Source of the DNA: Pyrinomonas sp040289685
Lineage (GTDB): Bacteria; Acidobacteriota; Blastocatellia; Pyrinomonadales; Pyrinomonadaceae
Length of the DNA stretch: 64,000 bases
Assembly (NCBI RefSeq): GCF_040289685.1
Contig: NZ_PSLQ01000010.1
Span: forward strand, 6,116 to 70,115
Direction of reading: 5' to 3'
Positions within the stretch are counted from its first letter, which is position 1. The number at the start of each line of letters is the position of its first letter. The position numbers and the translations under genes were made by a program. The notes beneath the pieces were generated by a model. It saw only the letters and a list, made by a program, of their open reading frames with translations. It had not been told where the DNA came from and ran no database searches. This document shows positions 18,834 through 27,586 of the stretch, one piece after another.

Positions 18834-20584
18834 CAGATGCTCCTCGGGACGGATGAGAATGGGGCTTCTCGGAAAGCGTGCTGGTCGAGCAACTCGAAGC
18901 GGCGTGCGAGCGCGGCGCGAATGCGTTCAAGCAGTTCATCGAGCGTCGCGGCATCGCGCGCCGAGACGAAGACGGCTTCGCGCAGGATGCCCAACCCTTG
19001 GGCCAGCCGACGCGCCGCATCGAGCGCTATTGGATCGGCGAGATCGATCTTGTTGAAGACGATCAGGCGCGGAATCGCGCCGTAACCGAGTTCGCGCAAG
19101 ATTCGCTCCACCGATTCAAAGCGCTGCGGCCAACGCTCATCCGCGATGTCAATGACGTGAAGCAGCAGATCGCTGTTCTGAATCTCTTCGAGCGTGGAGC
19201 GGAAAGCTGCCACGAGATCAGGCGGAAGGTCGCGGATGAACCCGACTGTATCGTTGATGATCACCTCTTGTTCGTGCGGGAGTCGCAAGCGACGAGAGGT
19301 CGGATCGAGCGTGGCGAACATGCGCTGCTCGGCATGAACGTCGCTCGCCGTCAACGTGCCCATCAGGGTCGATTTGCCAGCGTTGGTGTAACCGACGATG
19401 GAAACGAGCGGGCGTTCGTTTCGCAGTCGTCGTTTGCGGCGCTCTTGCCGTTGCTCGCGCAGTCGTTCGATCTCGCGCTCCAGTCGGTTGATGCGCTCGC
19501 GCACGCGCCGACGGTCGGTCTCCAATTTCGTTTCGCCGGGGCCGCGTCCACCGATGCCGCCTGCCAGACGCGAAAAGGCCGAATCCTGCCCGACGACGAG
19601 TCGTGGCAAGCGGTAGCGGAGTTGAGCCAGTTCGACCTGGATCTTGCCCTCGCGCGATTGCGCGCGTTGCGCGAAGATATCGAGGATGAGTTGCGCGCGG
19701 TCGATCACCTTCAAGTCGGTCGCTTCCGACAGCGAGCGCACTTGGGCCGGTTGCAGCTCGCGGTCGAAGACGATCAAGTCGGCGCCGAGCTGCATGGCGC
19801 GCACGAGAAGCTCTTGGAGCTTGCCGCGTCCGAGCACGGTGCGTGGATCGATCTCGGCGCGGCGCTGAATGATGCAATCGAGCACGGCGACGTTGGCCGA
19901 GGCCGCCAGCTCGCGCAGCTCGGTCATGGACTCTTCGGCTTCCGCTAATGACCCCGTAGCCACGCCGACCAAAATCGCTCGGTCGCCGCTGCCGGCCTGA
20001 CGCGCGGCGCGGCGATTGCGCGCCATCTCCTCTTCAAGCGAAGCGATGAGCGCGAGGAAATCGACGTTCATCTGAGTTGGCGGTCGTGGTTCGAGGAAGA
20101 CGAAATGTTCGGCGTTGTCCTCACGCAGTCTATCGGCGGTGCTTGGAAGAAGGTGGGCTGCATGAACCACGGTCGGCAACCCCGTTTGCGCCTCCACGCC
20201 GATGGCCGCCATCAGATCGAGCCGAAGCAACGCAAGGTCGGTTAAGTCATCTTGCGTCAACGCTTCGCCGCGCAGGTGCGTGTGCACGCAACGCAGCCCG
20301 CGAAAGCGCTCTGGCCCAGTACGCATGCGCCGAAAATCGGGCAACTCGATGCGATGCGCGTCTCCGACGATGACGTATTCGATGTAGCCTTTGCGGTCCA
20401 CGAGCGCGCCGATTTGACGGCGCGTCTCATGCGACAGTTCGGCAATTTGACGCGCGAATTCAGGCGTGACGACCTGCTGCGGCGCGATCCGCCGCTCGTA
20501 GAGCTTGGCGATGCGACGCAACTGATTGGGTTTCAAACCGGCGGTGTTGCCGTGTATCTGGCTGATCTTTCGCCCTCCTTTCAT
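18833..20584 (-). CDS. hflX: GTPase HflX, long form with N-terminal extension
   Basis: A 583-residue ribosome-associated GTPase; E. coli HflX, which splits stalled ribosomes, is about 426 residues. The GTPase part has the HflX signature GGIGGRGPGETKLE (342-355), a Lys/Arg-rich coiled coil, Walker A GYTNAGKS (398-405), DTVG and NKID. The HflX N-domain starts near 203 (AILVGV). The first 190 residues are extra and contain Glu53, HTH (101-103) and a T..D pattern at 110-113, resembling a JAMM metal site. The ATG at 20584 has no ribosome site; an ideal AAAGGAGG lies inside the frame seven bases before an ATC codon (20566-20564), which may be the real start. It heads the operon with the PgpH-like gene. 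Confidence 0.93.
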   Translation of the reverse strand: MKGGRKISQIHGNTAGLKPNQLRRIAKLYERRIAPQQVVTPEFARQIAELSHETRRQIGALVDRKGYIEYVIVGDAHRIELPDFRRMRTGPERFRGLRCVHTHLRGEALTQDDLTDLALLRLDLMAAIGVEAQTGLPTVVHAAHLLPSTADRLREDNAEHFVFLEPRPPTQMNVDFLALIASLEEEMARNRRAARQAGSGDRAILVGVATGSLAEAEESMTELRELAASANVAVLDCIIQRRAEIDPRTVLGRGKLQELLVRAMQLGADLIVFDRELQPAQVRSLSEATDLKVIDRAQLILDIFAQRAQSREGKIQVELAQLRYRLPRLVVGQDSAFSRLAGGIGGRGPGETKLETDRRRVRERINRLEREIERLREQRQERRKRRLRNERPLVSIVGYTNAGKSTLMGTLTASDVHAEQRMFATLDPTSRRLRLPHEQEVIINDTVGFIRDLPPDLVAAFRSTLEEIQNSDLLLHVIDIADERWPQRFESVERILRELGYGAIPRLIVFNKIDLADPIALDAARRLAQGLGILREAVFVSARDAATLDELLERIRAALARRFELLDQHAFREAPFSSVPRSI

Positions 20585-20788
20585 CCTGTCGCGCCCGAGC
20601 GTGGTTGCGCGCTCGTGGCCGTCGCGTCATCGTTCGAAGCTGCGATCCGAAACGGAGACTGGGAAGCTGGCGCGGACGTCGGTGCACGATCGTCGAATGG
20701 CGAGCGTGGATGGTCGCCGAAAAGCTCGGGCAGCGCGTGCTTTTGTGAAAACGGCTTTGACATGTTGGGCTCTATGCCCGAAGCCGAA

Positions 20789-20816
20789 ATTATACCACAT
20801 TGCCGGCGGCAGCAAA
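20789..20816 (-). promoter_or_regulatory. Candidate extended -10 promoter for hflX
   Basis: On the minus strand TGGTATAAT gives a perfect TATAAT (20794-20789) with the TG of an extended -10 element; a weak -35 (TTTGCT, 20816-20811) lies 16 bases further. The predicted start near 20782 leaves a leader of about 200 bases before hflX. Confidence 0.6.
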
Positions 20817-21158
20817 CGCTTTTTTCTCGCCAGATCTTTCACGGCTCGAGCGTGCCCGTCGCATGGGCGGAAGAGCCTTCTACGGCATCCATCAAGAGAG
20901 TTGAAACCGAGCCGATCTGATCTGCCTGCGTCTTCTCACCAGCCGAGGCGCACAAAAGCCGCATCGGCAACCGAACGAATTCGATCCGTCTTCAGTTAGA
21001 CCTTCGCCCAAGTGCGCCCTGGACCGCTGAAACCGCTTCGCCCGAATCGTTAGCGCCCTCGGTTGGACTTTCCGCTCGAGCTTGCTCTAGGTTTTCATGG
21101 CGGCATCGAGTCACGGCGCGCGCGTTTGCGACCGCGCGTGCAGCGGCAAACGGCGTGT

Positions 21159-21188
21159 TGGACATCGGTTGCGCGCCCGTCGTATGAT
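21159..21188 (+). promoter_or_regulatory. Candidate promoter for NHL-type gene
   Basis: TGGACA (21159-21164) and TATGAT (21183-21188), each five of six to consensus, separated by 18 bases. The predicted start is about 40 bases before the ATG at 21235. Confidence 0.6.
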
Positions 21189-21234
21189 GAACCTTCGCTT
21201 TGTTTGAGCGGATCGGACGCATGTCGGCAAGAGC

Positions 21235-22263
21235 ATGAGCGGAGCTGGAAAGATTTTGCGCATCGATCCGCCCGCGGCGATCCCGGGCGGAGAAGTGGCG
21301 ATTGAATGCAGCGGTTTCGATACGAGCGATCTTCGTTCGTGCGTGGTGCATTTCAACGGCACGCCGGGGTGGCTAGTGGCGGCCTCGCCGCGGCGCGTGC
21401 TGGTGCTCGTGCCGGATGTCGGATACAGCGGCGAGATCGAAGTCCATCTTGCCTCCAGAAGCGGTCGCACGTCGGCTGCGCGTTTGCTGGTCGGGAACAA
21501 GTTGGCCGACGATCTGCACATGGTGGCCAATCCCGCTTTCGATCCGGACGACGGTTCGCTCTACGTGACGCGCTCGGGCTCGCGCGGGCAGCGCATGGCG
21601 AACTCTTTACTGCGGCTCAACGCCGCGGGCGAGCTGCTCCCCGTCACGGACGAGATCGTCAATCCAACCGGATTGGCCTTTGATCGCGAGGGTCAGCTCT
21701 ACGTGACGAGCCGCTTGGACGGGACGGTTTACCGCGTTTCGGTCTTCGGCGAACTGATGCCGTTTGCGTCTGACCTCGGTGTGGCGACCGGGTTGGCCTT
21801 CGACCGCGAAGGCGTTTTGTACGTCGGCGACCGAACCGGGACCATCTACCGCGTTGACCAAATGGGCGCGGCGGAAAGTTGGGCGCGGCTTGAACCGTCG
21901 GTGGCAGCCTATCATCTGGCCTTTGGACCAGATGATGCGCTTTACGTCACTGGTCCAACCGTATCGAGTTATGAGGTCGTTCTGCGGCTCGATGAGCGCG
22001 GCAAAGCCGAGGTCTTCTACCGCGGACTCGGTCGGCCACAAGGCCTCGCTTTCGATCGCGAAGGTAATCTGTACGTTGCGGCCTCTTTGCATGGCCGGCG
22101 CGGGGTCGTGCGCATCAGTCCTGATGGCAACGAAGCGGAGATGTTCGTTGCCGGGATGAACGTGGTCGGTCTCGCTTTCGGTCCGGAAGGCGAAATGGTC
22201 GTTGCGACGAGCGACGCCATCTATCGTTTGGCGCTCGGCATTCGCGGGTTGTTGCTCGACTGA
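21235..22263 (+). CDS. IPT/TIG-start, NHL/SMP-30-like beta-propeller protein
   Basis: A 342-residue protein without a clear signal peptide. Residues of about 8-88 look like an IPT/TIG immunoglobulin-like domain (IDPPAAIPGGEVAIECSGF). From about 95 there are propeller-type repeats: phrases such as GLAFDREGQLYV, GLAFDREGVLYV, LAFGPDDALYV, GLAFDREGNLYV and GLAFGPEGEMVV recur about every 45 residues. Such propellers bind ligands or proteins, or act as lactonases; no catalytic set is obvious. It stands alone between hflX and the M50 protease. Confidence 0.82.
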   Translation: MSGAGKILRIDPPAAIPGGEVAIECSGFDTSDLRSCVVHFNGTPGWLVAASPRRVLVLVPDVGYSGEIEVHLASRSGRTSAARLLVGNKLADDLHMVANPAFDPDDGSLYVTRSGSRGQRMANSLLRLNAAGELLPVTDEIVNPTGLAFDREGQLYVTSRLDGTVYRVSVFGELMPFASDLGVATGLAFDREGVLYVGDRTGTIYRVDQMGAAESWARLEPSVAAYHLAFGPDDALYVTGPTVSSYEVVLRLDERGKAEVFYRGLGRPQGLAFDREGNLYVAASLHGRRGVVRISPDGNEAEMFVAGMNVVGLAFGPEGEMVVATSDAIYRLALGIRGLLLD

Positions 22264-22406
22264 TCCCGAGGCTGATGAGCATCCGAACCTCTTCGCCGTG
22301 AAGCTCCGTCCCCCGCAAAGGACGCGATTTTGACAGGCGAAAGGGCGCGTGTTAGCGTGCTCGACTCATTCGAGCGAACGTCGTCAACCGGCGACGCCAT
22401 CTTACG

Positions 22407-22412
22407 GTAAGA
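22407..22412 (+). promoter_or_regulatory. -10 box placed for leaderless transcript of M50 protease
   Basis: TAAGAT (22407-22412) ends six bases before the ATG at 22419, so transcription would start at or next to the start codon. An alternative is TTGACA (22330-22335) with TAGCGT (22353-22358), spacing 17, which would give a leader of about 55 bases. Confidence 0.4.
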
Positions 22413-22418
22413 TCTCGT

Positions 22419-23102
22419 ATGGGCGAATTGAACATCGGGCTTTTCATCCTTTACATGATCGCGCTGATCTTTTCGCTCTCGGCGCACGAAGCGGCGCACG
22501 CCTGGATGTCGAATCGCTTCGGCGACGATCTGGCGCGCTCTTTGGGGCGCGTGACGCTCAATCCGACATCGCACGTCGATCCGGTTGGGACGCTGCTCTT
22601 TCCGGCGCTGGCGTTCTTCACCAACGCGCCGCTTCTCGGGTGGGCGCGTCCGACGCCCATCAATCCGGCCAACTGGTCCAATTACCGCGTCGCCAATTTC
22701 TTCGTCTCCATCGCTGGAATATTGGCCAATGCGTTGATCGCCGTTGTCGCTGGTATCACGCTTCGCCTGTTGTTGGAGATGGGAATGATCGCTTTTGGCG
22801 GCGGATGGTTCGTCCCGACGGCGACGGATTCGGCGATCGCGCGCGGCGCGGTCGAATTGCTCGTCGTCCTCTTCGTCCTTAACGTGACGCTGGCGATTTT
22901 CAACCTGCTTCCGATCCCGCCGCTCGACGGGAGCAAAATCCTGAGCAGTCTGCTGCCCGAACGGTTCGGCCAAGCGCTCGGAGCGCTCGATCAAATCGGC
23001 TTCATCCTGCTTTTTGTCGCCGTCTTCACGGGCGTCTTCGGCGTGATCTTTCGTTTCGTCATGCCCATCGCATGGTCGCTCTTGTTGCTCGGTTACAATT
23101 AA
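22419..23102 (+). CDS. Site-2 protease family (M50) membrane metallopeptidase
   Basis: A 227-residue intramembrane protease. His23, Glu24 and His27 form the zinc motif in SAHEAAHAW and Asp170 in LLPIPPLDGSKIL supplies the third metal ligand. About six hydrophobic segments. It is the short, PDZ-free form, as often found next to trpS and scpAB. Substrate unknown; relatives act in regulated intramembrane proteolysis. No clear ribosome site precedes the ATG. Confidence 0.92.
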   Translation: MGELNIGLFILYMIALIFSLSAHEAAHAWMSNRFGDDLARSLGRVTLNPTSHVDPVGTLLFPALAFFTNAPLLGWARPTPINPANWSNYRVANFFVSIAGILANALIAVVAGITLRLLLEMGMIAFGGGWFVPTATDSAIARGAVELLVVLFVLNVTLAIFNLLPIPPLDGSKILSSLLPERFGQALGALDQIGFILLFVAVFTGVFGVIFRFVMPIAWSLLLLGYN

Positions 23103-23248
23103 AGGGCGGCACGCGTCGCGGGCCTTGCTCGAAGGGAGCGCGCTGCTGAGTGCGACTGCCAAAAGAGCGTTCTCGGGCGATCGAGCGAATGGAGCGCAGA
23201 AGCGGTGCTCAACGCTTGAGCGGAAGGATGGGTTAGTTGGGGTGAACT

Positions 23249-24235
23249 ATGAAGAAGAGGATTCTCAGCGGAGTGCAGCCTTCGGGCAACATACATCTTG
23301 GCAACTACCTCGGCGCGCTGCGCAACTGGGTCGCTTTGCAGCACGAATACGAAAGCTTCTTCTGCATCGTCAATCTGCACGCGATCACGCTTCCGCAAGA
23401 CCCAGCGGAGCTGGCCGCCAAGACGCGCGAGCTGGCGCGCATTTATCTGGCGGTCGGCATCGATCCGAAAGTTTCCACTATCTTCGTGCAATCGGACGTG
23501 CCGGAACATGCTGAGCTGGCCTGGGTGCTCAATTGCATCACGCGCATGTCGGAACTCGAACGCATGACGCAGTTCAAAGAGAAAGCGCGGCGGCAGCGCG
23601 AAAACGTCGGCGTCGGGATCTTCGATTACCCGGTCTTGATGGCCGCCGACATCTTACTCTATCAAGCCGATCTCGTCCCAGTTGGCGAAGACCAGAAGCA
23701 ACACTTGGAGTTGACGCGCGATCTCGCCGAACGCTTCAACCGCGACTACGGCGAAACGTTTCGCGTGCCGGAGCCTTTCATCCCGCCCGTTGGGGCGCGC
23801 ATCATGTCGCTGAGCGATCCGACCAAGAAGATGTCTAAATCGGACGACGACGAAAAGGGCGCCGTCGGGTTGCTCGACGACCCGGATACGGTGCGCAACA
23901 AGTTCCGTCGTGCCGTGACGGATTCGGGCATGGAGATCAAGTTCGATGAACAACGCCCGGCGATCAATAACTTGTTGACCATTTACCAATTGCTTACCGG
24001 CCGAACGCGACAAGAGATCGAAGAGCGTTTCAGCGGGCGCGGCTACGCGCAGCTCAAGAGCGAGCTCGCCGATGTGACCATCGAATTCTTGCGCCCGCTG
24101 CAAGAGCGCATACGCGCCGTCAGCGATGAGGAATTGAACCGCATCTTGGCCCAAGGGGCCGAGCGCGCACGCAGCATCGCCGGAGAGACTTACCGTTTGG
24201 TCAAAGAACGCATGGGGCTCGTGGGCGCCTTTTAG
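23249..24235 (+). CDS. trpS: Tryptophan--tRNA ligase
   Basis: A 328-residue class I aminoacyl-tRNA synthetase that charges tRNA-Trp. The HIGH-type motif is PSGNIHLGNY (11-20) and the KMSKS motif is KKMSKSDD (193-200). GEDQKQHLELTRDLAERFN is the usual amino-acid pocket helix. Length is normal for bacterial TrpS. ATG at 23249 follows GGGGTGA. It lies 146 bases after the M50 gene and before scpA. Confidence 0.96.
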   Translation: MKKRILSGVQPSGNIHLGNYLGALRNWVALQHEYESFFCIVNLHAITLPQDPAELAAKTRELARIYLAVGIDPKVSTIFVQSDVPEHAELAWVLNCITRMSELERMTQFKEKARRQRENVGVGIFDYPVLMAADILLYQADLVPVGEDQKQHLELTRDLAERFNRDYGETFRVPEPFIPPVGARIMSLSDPTKKMSKSDDDEKGAVGLLDDPDTVRNKFRRAVTDSGMEIKFDEQRPAINNLLTIYQLLTGRTRQEIEERFSGRGYAQLKSELADVTIEFLRPLQERIRAVSDEELNRILAQGAERARSIAGETYRLVKERMGLVGAF

Positions 24236-24249
24236 AAAAACGGGGGAGC

Positions 24250-24287
24250 GCGAGGGGGCTGTAATCCCCCTCACTGCACCCCCTCGC
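24250..24287 (+). promoter_or_regulatory. Overlapping alternative hairpins after trpS
   Basis: GAGGGGG (24252-24258) can pair with CCCCCTC (24266-24272), or, as GCGAGGGGG (24250-24258), with CCCCCTCGC (24279-24287). The two stems exclude each other. No T run follows, so this may be a 3'-end structure rather than an attenuator. Confidence 0.4.
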
Positions 24288-24344
24288 TACAGCATTGATG
24301 TCCGTTTCGATGCCCGGCCAGAAGACGTGACTGGCTTCTAGATG

Positions 24345-24373
24345 TTGTGGTCGTGTCGCGATCGGGGTACAAT
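24345..24373 (+). promoter_or_regulatory. Candidate promoter for scpAB
   Basis: TTGTGG (24345-24350) and TACAAT (24368-24373) are exactly 17 bases apart; predicted start about 37 bases before the scpA ATG at 24417. Confidence 0.55.
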
Positions 24374-24416
24374 CCGTTGATCTTCGGCGGGCTAAGGATT
24401 CCGCGCCGATAGCGAG

Positions 24417-25229
24417 ATGGGCGAGGAGAGCGCAATCGAAAAAGAAGAGGCGACTCCGATCAACGTCGCGGGGGCCGCTCCGGCGCTCGTCGTCGAGCGC
24501 GGCGGTGAGGAGTTGAAGCTGGTCCTCGGCGAATTTGCCGGGCCACTCGACTTGTTGCTCTATCTCATTCGTCAGGAGCGCGTGAACATATACGATATCC
24601 CGATCGCGCGCATCACGGACGAATATCTGCGCTACTTGCGTTTGATGCAGGAGCTTGATATCGCCGTAGCGGGCGAATTCCTCGTTATGGCGGCGACGCT
24701 GCTGGAGATCAAATCGCGCATGCTCTTGCCGCGCGAACCGTCGGCTGATAGTCAGGGCGCGGTCCTTGAAGAGGACCCGCGGCAAGAACTGGTCGCGCGT
24801 CTTCTCGAATACCAGAAGTATAAGGCGGCAGCCCAGATGCTTTGGTCCAAAGCGACCATCGAACAGGCGATCTTCACGCGTGCACCGCTGGAAACCGACG
24901 AGCAGAATCCAGAGATCGCTGCCACGGTCTTCGATCTGTTCAGGGTCTTTCAGCAGATCCTCGCCCGTCGACGGCAAGAGGTTTTGCTTGAGATCGAGCG
25001 TGACGAGGTTCGCATGACCGACATGATCGAACGGATGAGCGCGGCGATCGAAGCGCGCGGCGAGTTAAACTTGCGCGAGTTCTTCGAAACGCTCCGCTCG
25101 CGGCGCGAACTCGTGCTCGCCTTTCTCGCCGTGCTCGAACTGGTGCGCACGGCGGCGATCTCGCTCATCCAGCGCGAAATTTTCGGCGACATCATCGCCC
25201 GAAGAGTTGAACGTTCGATTGAAACATGA
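24417..25229 (+). CDS. scpA: Segregation and condensation protein A
   Basis: A 270-residue kleisin of the SMC-ScpA-ScpB chromosome condensation complex. The N-terminal SMC-binding part has the signature FAGPLDLLLYLIRQERVNIYDIPIARITDEYL (about 41-72), followed by the helical LEFLVMAATLLEIKSRMLLP-type stretch and a C-terminal winged helix near 215-265. A 40-residue N-terminal extension precedes the core. The last four bases overlap the scpB start (ATGA), indicating translational coupling. Confidence 0.94.
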   Translation: MGEESAIEKEEATPINVAGAAPALVVERGGEELKLVLGEFAGPLDLLLYLIRQERVNIYDIPIARITDEYLRYLRLMQELDIAVAGEFLVMAATLLEIKSRMLLPREPSADSQGAVLEEDPRQELVARLLEYQKYKAAAQMLWSKATIEQAIFTRAPLETDEQNPEIAATVFDLFRVFQQILARRRQEVLLEIERDEVRMTDMIERMSAAIEARGELNLREFFETLRSRRELVLAFLAVLELVRTAAISLIQREIFGDIIARRVERSIET

Positions 25230-25930
25230 GCAGACGCAAGAAAGCCACGAACGAAATCGAAGATCCCTTTCCGCATGAACCGCTGCCGACAAACGGGCAC
25301 CGAGCGGAAGAAGAGGTCGTGCAACCGGAAGAAGTTCTGACAGAGGTTGCGCCCGATGGTCCAGAGGCCGTGCCGACGACATCCAGCGCACGCAGCATGG
25401 CCGAATTGATGGCGATCATCGAGGCTTTGATCTTCGTTTCAGCAGAGCCGTTGTCGGTCAAGGCCATGGCCGAAGTGCTGGGCGAAGATCGCGGTTGGGT
25501 GGAAACGGCTGTGGAAGCGTTGGCGCGCGAGTTCAACGAACGAGGCGGCGGCTTGATGATGCGCGAAGTGGCGGGCGGGTGGCAGATCGCAACGCGCCCG
25601 GAGTATCACGAGTACGTGCGCGCCTTTTTGCGCGCACAACCGAACGCGCGGTTGTCATTGGCCGCGCTCGAGACGCTGGCCGTGATCGCCTACAAGCAAC
25701 CGATTACTGTCCCTGAAATCCTCGAAATACGCGGCGTGCAATCGACCTCGGCCATCAAGACGTTGCTCGAAAAGCGGCTCATCGTCGCCAAAGGACGAAA
25801 AGAGACGGTGGGCCGCCCGATGATGTACGGCACGTCGAAAGAGTTTCTGTTACAGTTCGGCTTAAAGGACCTGTCAGAACTTCCGAGCATCGAGGATTTC
25901 GAGGACTTGACCGCAGGGACTGAAACGTAG
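25226..25930 (+). CDS. scpB: Segregation and condensation protein B
   Basis: A 234-residue partner of ScpA. After a polar N-terminal tail of about 50 residues there are two winged-helix domains: IIEALIFVSAEPLSVKAMAEVL and LAALETLAVIAYKQPITVPEI..IRGVQS, ending in the conserved GRPMMYGTS.EFL..FGL block. Overlaps scpA by ATGA. The tail is low-complexity, rich in Glu and Pro. Confidence 0.95.
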   Translation: MSRRKKATNEIEDPFPHEPLPTNGHRAEEEVVQPEEVLTEVAPDGPEAVPTTSSARSMAELMAIIEALIFVSAEPLSVKAMAEVLGEDRGWVETAVEALAREFNERGGGLMMREVAGGWQIATRPEYHEYVRAFLRAQPNARLSLAALETLAVIAYKQPITVPEILEIRGVQSTSAIKTLLEKRLIVAKGRKETVGRPMMYGTSKEFLLQFGLKDLSELPSIEDFEDLTAGTET

Positions 25931-26227
25931 CGACGTTTGGACCAAGCCTCGGGCGAAAACTTGCAGCGCACGACCGTGCGCAAGAACGGGTGCTTCTGCT
26001 TGCGCGCCTCAGACGAAAACCTTGCGGTACGGACAAAGCGCGCTCCTACTGCGTGCGCGTCGCCTTTTACTGCAGGAAGGTGTGAAAGAAGCGATGCTCT
26101 AGATAAAGCGCGTCTTGTTCGCGCGCCTTTCACCGGCCGTTTCGGTGCCGGAATCCGCAAGCTTTAGCCGTGAGGAGACGGCGCACAACTTTTGCGGAGT
26201 TATGCGGCTCTACTTCATTGGGATGAA

Positions 26228-27586
26228 ATGGTCAGATGCGCGCTCGTCGTTTTGGCTTTGTTGCTGATCGGTCAGATCGGTCATACGCTTGTCATCTCTC
26301 AAGAACGAAAAGCTATGGAATCATCCGATCTCGTCAGTACAGCGCAAGAGGTCGTCGAGTTGCTTGCGAGCGGGAATTTCCTTCGCGCTGAGAGCTATTT
26401 CGATGATGCGATGAAAGCGGCGCTGCCGCCGGAGAAGCTGCGGGAGACTTGGAACGCGATCGTCGCCCAAGCAGGAGCCTTCAAGCGGCAGGTTCGCACG
26501 AGAACGGAGAAGCGCGGCGGCTACGATGTGGTGATCATCACCTGCGAATTTGCCAGGGCGAACGTAGAGACACAGATCGTCTTCGATTCAGCGAAACGGA
26601 TCGCCGGTCTTTTCTTCGCGCCGGCCAAAGAGGCAGTGGAATACAAGCCGCCCAGCTATGTGAAGCCGAACGCTTTTCGAGAAAAAGAGGTGACGATCGG
26701 CTCAGGGGAGTGGACTCTTCCCGCCACCTTGGCGTTGCCGACTGGGCAGGGACCATTCCCCGCCGTCGTGCTGGTGCATGGGTCGGGGCCGCACGACCGT
26801 GACGAAACGGTTGGACCGAATAAACCGTTTCGCGATCTGGCCTGGGGATTGGCGTCGCGCGGGATCGCCGTCTTGCGTTACGAGAAACGAACCAAACAGC
26901 ACGCCGACAAAATCAAAACGATGAGGGAGCGTTTCACCGTCAAGGAAGAGGTCGTTGATGATGCGCTCGCTGCCGTCGCCCTTTTGCGTCGGACGGAAGG
27001 AGTAGATGCGAGACGAATCTTCGTGCTCGGCCACAGCTTAGGCGGGATGTTGGTCCCGCGCATCGGAGCATCTGATCCGAACATCGCTGGATTCATCGTG
27101 CTGGCTGGCGCGACGAAACCGCTGGAGGATGCGATCTTTGAACAGATGACCTATGTTTTCTCGCTCGATGGAATGATCTCCAAAGAGGAGGAAGCGCAAC
27201 TGGAAGAGATCAAAAGGCAAGTGGCCCAGATCAAGGGTTTGAGGCCATCGGAGGCGAACCCCGATGCAAACATATTGGGCGCTCCCGTCTCCTACTGGCT
27301 CGATTTACGAGGGTACGATCCAACGGAGGCGGCGAAGTCTTTGAAGCAACCGATGTTGATCTTGCAAGGCGGACGGGATTATCAGGTGACGATGAGTGAT
27401 TTTCAAAGATGGGAAAAAGCTTTGTCCAAAAGGCCAAATGTCGAATTCAAGTACTACCCTGATCTAAATCATCTCTTCATCGAAGGAAACGGCAAGAGTT
27501 CACCCGCGGAGTACAACGTGCCCGGTCACGTCGCCGAGACGGTGATCGCCGACATCGCCGATTGGATCAAGAGGCACGGCGGCTAA
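26228..27586 (+). CDS. Secreted alpha/beta hydrolase with N-terminal DUF3887-like domain
   Basis: A 452-residue protein from ATG 26228; a TTG 36 bases upstream is a weaker option. Residues 5-25 are a signal or anchor segment. Residues of about 34-135 form a small alpha+beta domain like DUF3887 (LLASGNFLRAESYFDDAMKA). The alpha/beta-hydrolase part follows with VLVHGSGPHDRDET near the oxyanion site, nucleophile Ser270 in GHSLGG, Asp384 in GGRDYQV and His415 in DLNHLF. This combination is common in extracytoplasmic dienelactone-hydrolase/peptidase-like esterases; substrate unknown. Stands alone. Confidence 0.87.
   Translation: MVRCALVVLALLLIGQIGHTLVISQERKAMESSDLVSTAQEVVELLASGNFLRAESYFDDAMKAALPPEKLRETWNAIVAQAGAFKRQVRTRTEKRGGYDVVIITCEFARANVETQIVFDSAKRIAGLFFAPAKEAVEYKPPSYVKPNAFREKEVTIGSGEWTLPATLALPTGQGPFPAVVLVHGSGPHDRDETVGPNKPFRDLAWGLASRGIAVLRYEKRTKQHADKIKTMRERFTVKEEVVDDALAAVALLRRTEGVDARRIFVLGHSLGGMLVPRIGASDPNIAGFIVLAGATKPLEDAIFEQMTYVFSLDGMISKEEEAQLEEIKRQVAQIKGLRPSEANPDANILGAPVSYWLDLRGYDPTEAAKSLKQPMLILQGGRDYQVTMSDFQRWEKALSKRPNVEFKYYPDLNHLFIEGNGKSSPAEYNVPGHVAETVIADIADWIKRHGG

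Larger units (their letters stand above)
20585..21234. other. 650-bp divergent intergenic region
   Basis: Separates hflX (minus) from the NHL-type gene (plus). It contains a promoter candidate for each side. The middle (about 20830-21150) shows no gene, RNA or repeat that I can support; frames there are shadows of hflX or lack translation signals. Confidence 0.6.

Noticed and set aside
20252..20920. 222-codon plus-strand frame upstream of the NHL gene
   Set aside because: Mostly antisense to hflX and to its promoter region; no recognisable product.
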